20,005 bases of DNA from JBAYHA01 sp041666425 (lineage in GTDB: Bacteria; Patescibacteriota; Patescibacteriia; UBA11705; JABHMO01). Location of the stretch: the NCBI GenBank assembly GCA_041666425.1, contig JBAYHA010000014.1, forward strand, positions 1-20,005. Direction: 5' to 3'. Made by a program: the position numbers and the translations under genes. This document shows, one piece after another, positions 1 to 7,679 of the stretch (position 1 is its first letter; each line of letters begins with the position of its first letter). The notes beneath the pieces were generated by a model, which searched no databases, had not been told where the DNA came from, and saw nothing but the letters and a program-made list of their open reading frames with translations.

Positions 1-91
1 CCCAAACAACCAAAGCCACCACGGCCAAACAGAACAAAATCCCAGAAACGGCAAGCCACAATTTGCGATATGGAATAATTGCTAAATTCAT
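1..91 (-). CDS. secF: Protein translocase subunit SecF, N-terminal fragment
   Basis: Only the first 30 codons lie in the window; the gene runs off the left edge. Reading leftward from ATG at 91, the peptide begins MNLAIIPYRKLWLAVSG and continues into a hydrophobic stretch. This is the typical SecF start: a short cytoplasmic leader, an R-K-x-W motif and the first membrane helix. SecF pairs with SecD in the inner membrane and uses the proton gradient to complete SecA-driven export. It starts 20 bases after the secD stop on the same strand, the usual secDF order, so co-transcription is likely. I see no Shine-Dalgarno sequence before the ATG. The identification rests on a short peptide plus context. 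Confidence 0.8.
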   Translation of the reverse strand, partial: MNLAIIPYRKLWLAVSGILFCLAVVALVVW

Positions 92-111
92 ATTTTTTGC
101 AAAATTATTTT

Positions 112-2142
112 TTATTTTTTAATTTTTACGCCAAACCACCACAAATTACGTTCTTTCTTTTCATTCCCGATAAAAATTTCCAAAAAATATCTGGTTATAA
201 TCATGGCTGAGAACATGCTGGTCAAAACACCAATAGCCAAAGTTATGGCAAAACCCTTAATCATGCCGGTACCAAACAAAGCCAAAACCAAACAAACAAT
301 CAATGTTGTATAATTACCGTCACGAATGGCTGTCCAAGCTCGACGAATTGATTCGGAAACAGCGGTAGCCAACGGTTTGCCTAATTTTAACTCTTCTTTC
401 ATTCTTTCAAAAATCAAAACATTGGCATCAACAGCCATACCGATTGACAAAATAAATCCGGAAATCCCTGACAAAGATAAAGTTACCGGAATAGCCTTGA
501 AAATAAACAAAACAATCATTGTGTAAATAAACAAAGCAATTGAAGCCAACAACCCCGGTAAACGATAATAAATAATCATAAAAATAACCACCAAAAGCAA
601 CCCTACCAAACCGGCAAATAAACTTTTTTGCAAACTGTCCGAACCAAGACTGGCTCCAACCGTTTGTTGACTAATCAAATTGATTGGTACAGGCAAAGCA
701 CCCGCATTTAATCTTTGTGCCAAAGTTTTGGCTTCGGCAATGTCAAAACTACCAGAGATAACGGCTTTGCCATCAGGAATTTTTTCATTAACCGTTGGAA
801 TACTAATCGGCTGTCCATCAAGAAAAATCGCCACCGGTTTGCCGATATTTTTCTGAGTAATTTCGGCAAATAAAGTTTTGCCATTTTCATTAAACTCCAA
901 AGAAACTTCCGGAGCTCCAGTCTGTTGTGAAATTTCCACCCAAGCTTTTTTTAAATCTTTGCCGGTCAAAGCCGTTGTCTTCCAAGGATCCGCCGAAGGC
1001 AAAATGTCAGCTTCGGTTTTCTTTTTGAGAGCAATCGCCAAAACTTTGTATTCGACTTTTGTTCTTTCGTCTTTTTTGTAAATTAAATGATAACCAAATT
1101 CAGTTTCTACCGGCTCGGAAATTTGCCCATTGGCCAAAGCAAAAGCGGATTCACTAAATGGTTTAACCATTTGTTCTTCATTAAACCAACCCAAATCACC
1201 ACCATTGGCTCCAGAACCAGCGTCAGTGGAATTTTCCTTGGCCAATTCAGCAAAGTTTGTTTCGTTAACTTTTTCTTTTATCTCTTTTATTTTATTAAAA
1301 GCTTCTTCTTTGGTAATCGTGCTTTGGCAATTTGGCGCACCACCATAACAAATTAAAATATGAGAAGCACTTATTTCTTGGCCATTTTCTCTTTTTTCAT
1401 TATTTTTTACTACAAAATAGCCAGAGGAATCATCCAACACTTTTGGAATAACCGTGCCAACATCAACTTTATTTGCTTCTTGCCAAATAAAATTGTAAGC
1501 ACTCATTTCACCAATCCAGCCCAAATCACCGCCATTTTGTGCTACGCCATCAAGTTCGGAATTTTCTTTGGCCAAAGTGGAAAAATCATCACCCTTCTTG
1601 GCTAATCGTAAAACTTTTTCCGCTTTGTTCTTGGCTTCTTTGTTAAAATTGGTCAAATCACGCTTCTCTTCATTAGTCAAAGCTCTTTGCGGTTCATTAT
1701 TCTGTTCTTTGAATTCCAATAATGGCGTTTCGCCAATCATTTTGATTGCTTCTTTGACATCACTAACGCCGGCCAAATCAACAATCACGCGATAATGACT
1801 TCCGGCTGTGTTGACTTGAACCAAAGGTTCGGCCACGCCAAAAGCATTAACTCTTCGCTCAATTACATCCCGCACGCCTTCGACCGATTCCGCTTTGTTA
1901 CCAAAATCAACTTTGCTGGTATCAGCTTCATAAACCAAATGAGTTCCGCCTTGCAAATCAAGCCCGAGATGAAAAGGTACATTTTTGAAATGTGGAAAAG
2001 CTGTCCCAATTTTGTCATTGAGATAATCCATTGTTCGATCAAAAGGAACTGACCAATTGAAAATACCCATTACCACGGCCACGATTAAAATCATTGCTAC
2101 CGTTAATCTCACTTTGGTCGATTTTTTCATTTTGCTTGCCAT
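112..2142 (-). CDS. secD: Protein translocase subunit SecD with inserted parvulin-type PPIase domains
   Basis: SecD works with SecF and SecYEG at the membrane to pull exported proteins outward. The 676-aa product has an N-terminal membrane helix (about 12-30), the D1 motif LGLDLQGGTHLV (about 59-70), a periplasmic P1 region, and a C-terminal six-helix block from about 508 with the GMAVDANVLIFERMKEE motif. Between about residues 140 and 370 lies a large insertion. It holds one incomplete parvulin-like unit (NGGDLGWIGEMS, about 204-215) and one complete unit (SASHILICY at about 258-266, NGGDLGWFNEEQM, then GYHLIYKKDER). Parvulins are peptidyl-prolyl isomerases. Ordinary SecD has no such domain, though a similar fusion may occur elsewhere in CPR. 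A GTG lies two codons upstream; I prefer the ATG at 2142. There is no clear Shine-Dalgarno sequence. Confidence 0.93.
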   Translation of the reverse strand: MASKMKKSTKVRLTVAMILIVAVVMGIFNWSVPFDRTMDYLNDKIGTAFPHFKNVPFHLGLDLQGGTHLVYEADTSKVDFGNKAESVEGVRDVIERRVNAFGVAEPLVQVNTAGSHYRVIVDLAGVSDVKEAIKMIGETPLLEFKEQNNEPQRALTNEEKRDLTNFNKEAKNKAEKVLRLAKKGDDFSTLAKENSELDGVAQNGGDLGWIGEMSAYNFIWQEANKVDVGTVIPKVLDDSSGYFVVKNNEKRENGQEISASHILICYGGAPNCQSTITKEEAFNKIKEIKEKVNETNFAELAKENSTDAGSGANGGDLGWFNEEQMVKPFSESAFALANGQISEPVETEFGYHLIYKKDERTKVEYKVLAIALKKKTEADILPSADPWKTTALTGKDLKKAWVEISQQTGAPEVSLEFNENGKTLFAEITQKNIGKPVAIFLDGQPISIPTVNEKIPDGKAVISGSFDIAEAKTLAQRLNAGALPVPINLISQQTVGASLGSDSLQKSLFAGLVGLLLVVIFMIIYYRLPGLLASIALFIYTMIVLFIFKAIPVTLSLSGISGFILSIGMAVDANVLIFERMKEELKLGKPLATAVSESIRRAWTAIRDGNYTTLIVCLVLALFGTGMIKGFAITLAIGVLTSMFSAMIITRYFLEIFIGNEKKERNLWWFGVKIKK

Positions 2143-2179
2143 AATCACTATTTATTTTAAATTTTTAGTTAGCATAAAC

Positions 2180-2208
2180 ATTTTAAAGCAAAAATAACAG
2201 AAAAGCAA
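2180..2208 (-). promoter_or_regulatory. Possible secD promoter
   Basis: Read on the minus strand, TTGCTT (2208-2203) and TAAAAT (2185-2180) are separated by 17 bases, about 40 bases upstream of the secD start. The -10 box matches consensus at five of six positions; the -35 is weak. In this AT-rich intergenic region a chance match is possible. Confidence 0.35.
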
Positions 2209-2276
2209 TGCTTCAACAACCCAGATGTTCACATCTTTTGACTAAATTAAACTATCGTGTTTTAAAATAACAACTA

Positions 2277-2305
2277 TTGACAAAATCATCTTAAATCCTT
2301 AAAAT
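2277..2305 (+). promoter_or_regulatory. Sigma70-type promoter of the PHP gene
   Basis: TTGACA at 2277-2282 is a perfect -35 box, followed by a 17-base spacer and TAAAAT at 2300-2305 (five of six). It points to the PHP gene, whose start at 2358 has its own ribosome-binding site, leaving a leader of roughly 45 bases. A weaker TTGACT (2238-2243) lies further upstream, next to a small palindrome (2223-2236: AGATGT, TC, ACATCT) midway between this promoter and the divergent secD. That palindrome could be an operator, but nothing proves it. Confidence 0.75.
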
Positions 2306-2357
2306 TTACTTGTTTTGCTGTTCTTTTTATTTCAGCGTTTCCAAAAAAGGAGAAAAA

Positions 2358-3224
2358 ATGATCAGGGACGAACCACAAGCTGACATGCATCTGCATTCAA
2401 CATTTTCTGACGGCGAACTTTCGCCACGAGAATTAGTCCGGTTGGCAAAAGAAAAAGGACTAACCGGTATCTGTTTGACCGATCACGAAACAATTGCCGG
2501 AGAAAAAGAATTTAAAGCTGCGCTTGCCGAATTCAATATGCGCGGAATCATGGGTGCGGAATTTTTTGCTCAGTTTGAAGAAAAAATCGTTCACTTGTTA
2601 GTCTATGGAGTTAACGCGGACAATTGGCATTTTTTTGAAAAAATCGCCAAGAAAAATCACGCGGCTCATGAACATTATGCGCGCACAATTCTAGAAAGAT
2701 ACCGCCGAGCAAAATTAATGGACGTCAATCTTGATGAAGTTAAAATGTTTCGTACCAATCGCGGACCATTTGTCAATTTTGTGGACATTCTTTATTTTCG
2801 TGCAAACAAATACCAACTTAACCCATTCGAAGTTCATGAAGAATTGTGCCAAAATTTTGGCAGGATGACTAATTTGCAATTGGATGTGGCGACTGCTGAA
2901 GAAATTTTTGAAGCTTCAAACAAAGCGGACACTGTTGTAAGCTGGGCACATTCAGGATTGCAGTTAACAGAACCGGATGGACAAGAATATTTACGAGAAG
3001 CAATTCCCTACTTTGTAACCAAAGGATTAAAAGCGCTTGAAGTAAACCATCCTGCAAATACTGCACTTGCCAGAACGTATCTATCCTCTGTGTGTTTACA
3101 AAGAAATCTTTACAAGACTGGTGGCTCTGATTTTCACGGTCCGGTGGTCCATCCCAAAATAAAGTTCGCCTGCGTCACGGCACATGAACGCTGTTTCGCC
3201 GAACTTTGGCGAAAACTCATGTAA
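2358..3224 (+). CDS. PHP-domain metal-dependent phosphoesterase
   Basis: The 288-aa product is a PHP (polymerase and histidinol phosphatase) family hydrolase. Metal-binding motifs are in the family order: DMHLHSTFSDG (D9, H11, H13), LTDHE (D42, H43), VHLLVYGVN, SWAHSG, EVNHP, and GGSDFHG near the C-terminus (D258, H260). It most resembles small stand-alone PHP phosphoesterases such as the TrpH/YciV type, which hydrolyse nucleoside 3',5'-bisphosphates or short oligonucleotides, but the exact substrate cannot be read from the sequence. The reading frame opens upstream at 2310, but AAGGAG at 2347-2352 five bases before ATG 2358 decides the start. The gene is alone, divergent from secD, with its own promoter and a hairpin just after the stop. 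Confidence 0.88.
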   Translation: MIRDEPQADMHLHSTFSDGELSPRELVRLAKEKGLTGICLTDHETIAGEKEFKAALAEFNMRGIMGAEFFAQFEEKIVHLLVYGVNADNWHFFEKIAKKNHAAHEHYARTILERYRRAKLMDVNLDEVKMFRTNRGPFVNFVDILYFRANKYQLNPFEVHEELCQNFGRMTNLQLDVATAEEIFEASNKADTVVSWAHSGLQLTEPDGQEYLREAIPYFVTKGLKALEVNHPANTALARTYLSSVCLQRNLYKTGGSDFHGPVVHPKIKFACVTAHERCFAELWRKLM

Positions 3225-3226
3225 AA

Positions 3227-3246
3227 GCGGACAAATTTTTGTCCGC
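3227..3246. terminator. Bidirectional terminator hairpin
   Basis: GCGGACAAA pairs with TTTGTCCGC (stem 3227-3235 and 3238-3246) three bases after the PHP stop. The convergent gene at 3264 ends on the other side. On the minus strand the stem is followed by TTTTAC; on the plus strand the U-tract is poor. It most likely serves both converging transcripts. Confidence 0.6.
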
Positions 3247-3263
3247 AGGGAAATCACTTTTCT

Positions 3264-3989
3264 TTAACTATCAACTGACTTTTTTGCCAAAACCTTTTCC
3301 AATTCCTCCTTTGTTTTTAATAAAAATTTTAATTTTTCTTGAACTGCTAAAATTTGTCCATCCAAAATTTCCATAGCCGAACTTGTTTTTTGCATTTCTT
3401 CCAATATATTCTGTCCAGATCGTTCAAGAAAATCAACAGTATCAAACCAATTTTTTTGTATTTGTGTCGCGTCATGACGCAACTTGGCTACATAAATTTG
3501 TGAATCATGCGCAATCCCTTCTTTAAAAGCCCGGTGCCAGGATTGCATCAAATTAACACTAAACAAAATAACCAAACGAAAAAATCTATACCAATCTAGC
3601 GATGAAAAATGACCCAAACCAAACCAAAACCTATCCCCACTTCGGTTATGATTTATCGCTTCAATCCTTCCCAAAAAATCTTTCATGGAATCAATTAAAT
3701 CCGAACTAAGCGTTTGTGGATCGATCTTTTCTTCTTGAACAAATTTTTGCAAAATTGGCCAATACTTAAATGACCAAATTTCTTTGACCGTTCGTAAAGA
3801 TTTTTCCGCCCGACCGCCAAAAACATTAGGTTTATCCGTATATGGCCATTTTTTTTGAACTTCAACTAAAAAATCATCCAGAGACTCAAGCTTCAAACAA
3901 TTTACAATACTCTCAAATTTTTGCCAATCGACCGGTTCAATTGTTGAATCATTAGTAATTCCAAGTTTAAATTTGCTCAATTCATCCAC
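3264..3989 (-). CDS. Orphan protein of unknown function, C-terminal coiled coil
   Basis: I do not recognise this 241-aa protein. It is soluble-looking, rich in tryptophan and lysine through the middle, and has one hydrophobic patch (RFFRLVILFSVNLMQSW, roughly residues 137-153). It ends in a heptad-like, charged segment (about 190-235, with KLKFLLKTKEELEKVL) that suggests a coiled coil and oligomerisation. The start is GTG at 3989: GGAGG (3999-3995) lies exactly five bases before it, the spacing seen at other orphan genes here. The ATG at 4001 has no ribosome-binding site and would include this GGAGG. A good promoter lies upstream (4049-4077). It stands alone, converging on the PHP gene across a shared terminator. 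Confidence 0.75.
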   Translation of the reverse strand: MDELSKFKLGITNDSTIEPVDWQKFESIVNCLKLESLDDFLVEVQKKWPYTDKPNVFGGRAEKSLRTVKEIWSFKYWPILQKFVQEEKIDPQTLSSDLIDSMKDFLGRIEAINHNRSGDRFWFGLGHFSSLDWYRFFRLVILFSVNLMQSWHRAFKEGIAHDSQIYVAKLRHDATQIQKNWFDTVDFLERSGQNILEEMQKTSSAMEILDGQILAVQEKLKFLLKTKEELEKVLAKKSVDS

Positions 3990-4048
3990 GATGACCTCCA
4001 TTATGCTGATTGACCAGAAAAATTATTTTCAAAGATCACGTAAAAATA

Positions 4049-4077
4049 TATTTATCACAATAAAATATTAAAGTCAA
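4049..4077 (-). promoter_or_regulatory. Promoter of the orphan gene ending at 3264
   Basis: On the minus strand TTGACT (4077-4072) is followed after 17 bases by TAAATA (4054-4049). The TGA just before the -10 gives an extended TGN motif. The predicted transcript has a leader of about 50 bases before the GGAGG site. Confidence 0.6.
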
Positions 4078-4118
4078 ATTAAAAAACCACAACATTTTTT
4101 GTATTTTTTCCCTGATCC

Positions 4119-4138
4119 GCCACGTCATTCGACATGGC
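4119..4138. repeat. Dispersed palindromic hairpin, GTCGAATGAC core
   Basis: On the minus strand GCCATGTC and GACGTGGC form an eight-pair stem (one G-U) around a GAAT loop. Adjacent sequence reads TAGCGAAGCC. The same core recurs at 19697-19714 and, decayed, at 14968-14985. It lies 25 bases after the secA stop but has no U-tract on that strand, so it is a repeat more than a textbook terminator. Confidence 0.6.
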
Positions 4139-4162
4139 TTCGCTAAATTTTATTTTGTAAAA

Positions 4163-6889
4163 TTACTTACCACAACAATGTTTATACTTGACCGGAGTTC
4201 CGTCGGCTTTTTTGGCTCCGCATGGACAAGCATCATTGCGTCCGACATTGTCAGAAATCAGCTTGCCGGAAACTTTGTTATTGTCTCTTTTTTCTGAAGC
4301 AAAAGGATCTCCATTAGAGACAAAACTGGAAACGGCTTCGCCACCACTGGTTTCCACTTTGGCTTTTTGATAAGGATTACCAAGGTTTGTATTTATTCCC
4401 AATTTAAAAATCGTATAAACCACCTGTCGTTGAATCAAATTCTGCAATTCCATAAACATATGATAAGTTTCATTTTTGAATTCTATCAAAGGGTCGCGTT
4501 GCCCATAACCGCGAAGTCCAATACCGGTACGCAAACTTTGAATCGCTTCCAAATGCTCTACCCACAAAAAATCAATGCTACGCAACATAATTTCTTTTTG
4601 GATATTATGAAACATTTTTTTGTTTTCCGTTGAATCGCCAAAAAGATTTTCCATTTCTTGAAATTTTTGTTTTGCTTCATTAAATAAAAATTCTACGATT
4701 TTGGTTCTAGCCATAACATCTTGAACTTTGTCCCCTGCCACTTTTTCCAAAGATGAAACAACTTCCGCTGATTCTTTTGTTAAAGGAAACATAGTTTTGG
4801 CTGTTTCGCAAATCTCCTGTAAATTCCATGTTGTTTGATCCGGCGATGCGGTATGGAAAGAAACAACTTGTTCTATTTCATTTTCAATCATTTTGAGAAT
4901 TTCCGCCTTGACCAATTCCGAACGTTCTTGAGAATTCAACAATATATCATGTCTTCTTTTGTAAATTATCTGTCTTTGTTTGTTGATAACATCATCATAT
5001 TCAACCAAATGTTTGCGAATATCAAAATTATTTCCTTCAACTCTGATTTGCGCTTTTTCAATCGCGTTGGAAATAAATTTATTCTCAATCGGTTGATCTT
5101 CGGGCACACCCATTTTTTGCATCAAAGTTTTGACGCGATCAGAGCCAAAAACACGCATCAAATCATCTTCCAACGAAATATAAAATTGTGAAGCGCCCGG
5201 ATCGCCTTGGCGACCGGAACGACCGCGAAGTTGATTATCAATGCGACGAGCTTCATGTCTTTCGGTTCCAAGAACAAAAAGACCACCCAAATCTTTTACT
5301 TTTTGGTTTTCCTCGGCGTTAAAGGGCACACCGCCCAAAATAATATCCACACCGCGACCGGCCATATTTGTCGCTACGGTTACTGCGCCAACTCGTCCAG
5401 CTTGGGCAATAATTTCCGCTTCACGTTCATGTTGTTTGGCATTCAAAATTTGGTGCGGAATTCCTTCTCTTTGCAAATAAGCGGAAAGCAATTCATTCTT
5501 TTCTATCGAAATCGTACCAACCAAAACCGGTTGACCTTTTTCGTGAAGTTGTTTTATTTCTCTGACCACGGCCATTATTTTACCTTTTTCGGTCGAATAA
5601 ATGCGATCCGACAAATTTAATCTTTGCACCGGCCTATTGGTTGGCACAATCGTCACATCCAAATTATAAATTTTGGAAAACTCCTCGGATTCCGTCGCCG
5701 CCGTACCGGTCATACCAGATAATTTTTTGTACAAACGAAAATAATTTTGAATGGTAATAGTTGCCAAAGTTCGACTTTCTTTTTGCACTTCAACATTTTC
5801 TTTGGCTTCAATCGCCTGATGCAAACCTTCGCTATAACGACGCCCTTCCATCAACCGACCAGTAAATTCATCAATAATTATTATTTCGCCATCTTTGACA
5901 ACATAATCGCGATCTTTTTTGTATAGCGCATGAGCATTCAAAGCTTGTTCCAAATGATGCGCCAATTCAATTCCGCCTTCGGCATAAATATCACCAAGAC
6001 CGAGCCATTTTTCTGTTTTGCTCAAACCAACTTCGGTCAAAGTGGCGGCGCGCATTTTTTCATCAATATTATAATCTTCATTTTCCACCAATCTCGGCAT
6101 CAGCTGTGAAAACTTCTTATACAAAGACGCTGATTCTTCAGCGGCCGCGGAAATAATCAATGGTGTTCGCGCTTCATCAATCAAAACCGAGTCAACTTCA
6201 TCGACAATTGCAAAATGGAGCGGTCGTTGCACTTCTTCTTTTAACTCCGCCACCATATTGTCCCGCAAATAATCAAAACCAAATTCACTGTTTGTTCCAT
6301 AAGTGATATCGGCGAGATAAGCTTCTTTGCGCGAGCATGGTCGCAAATGTTTCAAACGTTCATCATGTTGCGTTTCATCCAAATATTCAGGATCAAAAAT
6401 TAACGCTTGATCATGAATAAGGCAAGAAGTTTTGAGACCAACGGAATAAAAAGCCGCACCATTCCAACCGGCATCACGTTTGGCCAAATAATCATTGACC
6501 GTAACCAAATGAGCACCTTTTTCTTCTAGCGCATTCAAATACAAAGCCAGAGCGGCCACGTGAGTTTTGCCTTCTCCTGTTTTCATTTCGGCAATTTCGC
6601 CACGATGTAGCACCATACCGCCCATTAATTGCACATCATAATGACGAATACCAATCACTCGACGGTTGGCTTCTCTAATTGTCGCAAAAGCTTCTGGCAA
6701 AATATCATCCAAAATTTTTCCGGATTTTAATTCTTCGCGAAATTTATTGGTTTTATTTTTTAATTGTTCATCGGTTAATTTTTCAAAATCATCACTGAAA
6801 AAATTTATTTTTTCCACTATCGGCAAAAAACTATCAATTAATTTTTGATTAGCATCTTTGACTCTAAAAATTTTTTGTAAAATTCCCAT
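4163..6889 (-). CDS. secA: Protein translocase ATPase SecA
   Basis: SecA is the cytoplasmic motor that pushes preproteins through SecYEG using ATP. The 908-aa product has Walker A in MKTGEGKTHVAALALYL (GEGKT at 104-108), Walker B VDEVDSVLIDEARTPL (about 229-244), the GRSGRQGDPGASQFYISLED motif of NBD2, and the C-terminal zinc motif CPCG...HCC. That zinc motif is stretched by a few residues (CGAKKADGTPVKYKHCC) compared with the usual form. NBD1 has about 25 extra residues before RKEAYLADITYGTN (around 158-186, with FDPEYLDETQHDERLKHL) relative to E. coli or Bacillus. The frame is open to 6955, but MGILQKIF at 6889 is the conserved N-terminus. No Shine-Dalgarno sequence is visible; a perfect palindrome sits 17 bases upstream of the start. 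Confidence 0.97.
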   Translation of the reverse strand: MGILQKIFRVKDANQKLIDSFLPIVEKINFFSDDFEKLTDEQLKNKTNKFREELKSGKILDDILPEAFATIREANRRVIGIRHYDVQLMGGMVLHRGEIAEMKTGEGKTHVAALALYLNALEEKGAHLVTVNDYLAKRDAGWNGAAFYSVGLKTSCLIHDQALIFDPEYLDETQHDERLKHLRPCSRKEAYLADITYGTNSEFGFDYLRDNMVAELKEEVQRPLHFAIVDEVDSVLIDEARTPLIISAAAEESASLYKKFSQLMPRLVENEDYNIDEKMRAATLTEVGLSKTEKWLGLGDIYAEGGIELAHHLEQALNAHALYKKDRDYVVKDGEIIIIDEFTGRLMEGRRYSEGLHQAIEAKENVEVQKESRTLATITIQNYFRLYKKLSGMTGTAATESEEFSKIYNLDVTIVPTNRPVQRLNLSDRIYSTEKGKIMAVVREIKQLHEKGQPVLVGTISIEKNELLSAYLQREGIPHQILNAKQHEREAEIIAQAGRVGAVTVATNMAGRGVDIILGGVPFNAEENQKVKDLGGLFVLGTERHEARRIDNQLRGRSGRQGDPGASQFYISLEDDLMRVFGSDRVKTLMQKMGVPEDQPIENKFISNAIEKAQIRVEGNNFDIRKHLVEYDDVINKQRQIIYKRRHDILLNSQERSELVKAEILKMIENEIEQVVSFHTASPDQTTWNLQEICETAKTMFPLTKESAEVVSSLEKVAGDKVQDVMARTKIVEFLFNEAKQKFQEMENLFGDSTENKKMFHNIQKEIMLRSIDFLWVEHLEAIQSLRTGIGLRGYGQRDPLIEFKNETYHMFMELQNLIQRQVVYTIFKLGINTNLGNPYQKAKVETSGGEAVSSFVSNGDPFASEKRDNNKVSGKLISDNVGRNDACPCGAKKADGTPVKYKHCCGK

Positions 6890-6906
6890 ATTTTTTTTCA
6901 CAAATT

Positions 6907-6930
6907 CAAAATTCAGAATTCTGAATTTTG
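6907..6930. repeat. Perfect 24-bp palindrome before secA
   Basis: Centred between 6918 and 6919, the sequence from 6907 to 6930 equals its own reverse complement (left half CAAAATTCAGAA). It begins 17 bases upstream of the secA ATG, in the probable 5' untranslated region. It could be a protein-binding site, an mRNA hairpin or a repeat insertion; the sequence does not say which. Confidence 0.7.
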
Positions 6931-6978
6931 GACTTTTATAATTGCTTAATATCAATCACTCTATCATTTTTCCTGACA

Positions 6979-7004
6979 AAAAACAACCCCGAAAGGCTGT
7001 TTTT
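6979..7004 (-). terminator. Rho-independent terminator of hpf
   Basis: On the minus strand AAAAACAGCC pairs with GGTTGTTTTT (one G-U pair) around a six-base loop, and the stem runs into a T-tract. It lies about 50 bases after the hpf stop and before secA, so secA probably has its own promoter between here and 6907. Confidence 0.7.
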
Positions 7005-7051
7005 GTTTAAATTTAAATACTTTTATTTTTTAAAGAAACAATCTTTGACAA

Positions 7052-7348
7052 CTACAACTGTTCCTTGTATTTCTTTATTTCCATCTGAATTCCCTTCTTG
7101 GCTTCATTGATCGCTTTGTTAATATCTTCATACTCCTTGCGATAACGCAATAATTTTCGCGGAACACTTACATTGACTTCGCAAAAATAGATATCGCCCT
7201 TTTGCTGTCCTTTGGTCGTTTTGCCAACTTCGACATCAACTTGTTGAATATTATCAAAATATTTTTCGAGGCCGTTAAATTTTTCAAAAATATTTTCCTT
7301 TAACGCCGGATTCAACTCATAATTGGTTGATTTTAAATTCATTTTCAT
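7052..7348 (-). CDS. hpf: Ribosome hibernation-promoting factor (short HPF/RaiA type)
   Basis: The 98-aa product matches the short HPF/YfiA family, which binds the 30S decoding site and stores ribosomes as inactive particles in slow growth. Visible family features are the N-terminal strand MKMNLKSTNYELNPALKENI, the LEKYFDNI segment, EVNVSVPRKLLRYRKEYEDI and the helix DINKAINEAKKGIQMEIKKY. Long HPF proteins carry an extra C-terminal dimerisation domain of about 60 residues; it is absent here. Translation may start at Met1 (7348) or Met3 (7342). The promoter candidate at 7358-7385 ends only nine bases before Met1, so the mRNA may be leaderless. The gene is monocistronic, with a terminator before secA. 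Confidence 0.88.
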   Translation of the reverse strand: MKMNLKSTNYELNPALKENIFEKFNGLEKYFDNIQQVDVEVGKTTKGQQKGDIYFCEVNVSVPRKLLRYRKEYEDINKAINEAKKGIQMEIKKYKEQL

Positions 7349-7357
7349 ACGATTTTT

Positions 7358-7385
7358 ATTTTAAGAATTAAATTTATTTATACAA
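7358..7385 (-). promoter_or_regulatory. Possible leaderless promoter of hpf
   Basis: On the minus strand TTGTAT (7385-7380), a 16-base spacer and TAAAAT (7363-7358) sit nine bases upstream of the hpf ATG. Transcription would begin at or next to the start codon. The -35 is weak, so this is tentative. Confidence 0.4.
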
Positions 7386-7445
7386 CTGACCCACTGACCC
7401 ACCGACCAACTGAGCCCTCCTTCGCTCTGCGAGCTACGGAAGGGC
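7385..7445. repeat. 8-bp tandem repeat followed by an interrupted palindrome
   Basis: Four 8-bp units run from 7385 to 7416 (ACTGACCC twice, then ACCGACCA and ACTGAGCC). They lead into an interrupted palindrome at 7414-7445: GCCCT pairs with AGGGC outside, and GCTC pairs with GAGC around TGC inside. The rest of the hpf-Nudix remnant gap (7446-7521) is AT-rich and shows nothing I can name. Confidence 0.6.
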
Positions 7446-7521
7446 AAGCAACTGAGCAATTTAGCAAGATAAAAAACAACCTACTTCTTATATATAGTAC
7501 AAAAATAAGAATGAAAAAATT

Positions 7522-7671
7522 TCATAAAAGTTTTCCCGTTTGCAACAATTCAATCGACGATGGGCCTACTCCACCACCTGGTAAATTCCACAAATCATAA
7601 TCTGTTCGATGACAAAACAAAATCCTGTTTTGTTCATCAAAAATAATTCCAAATGAGGCGACTTTGAACAT
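7522..7671 (-). pseudogene. Nudix hydrolase remnant, N-terminal 49 codons
   Basis: A short frame starting ATG at 7671 reads MFKVASFGIIFDEQNRILF, then CHRTDYDLWNLPGGG, and stops at TGA 7522-7524. The first half is a good Nudix N-terminus: a beta strand, a charged turn, then W-x-LPGGG, which opens the Nudix box. The essential rest of the box (GxxxxxExxxREUxEExGU) is missing. After GGGV the peptide continues only about 15 unrelated residues. A working Nudix enzyme needs that Glu-rich helix to bind metal and usually has 130 or more residues, so this is a broken or truncated gene. It begins eight bases after the dinD stop on the same strand, probably once part of that operon. Confidence 0.6.
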
Positions 7672-7679
7672 ATTTAAAT

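Noticed and set aside
6890..6955. 22-codon N-terminal extension of SecA
   Set aside because: It would translate the perfect palindrome and lacks homology to SecA N-termini; MGILQKIF at 6889 is the family start.
7414..7445. GC-richer palindrome as a possible tRNA or riboswitch
   Set aside because: No cloverleaf, anticodon arm or T-loop sequence; it is a short interrupted hairpin next to a tandem repeat.
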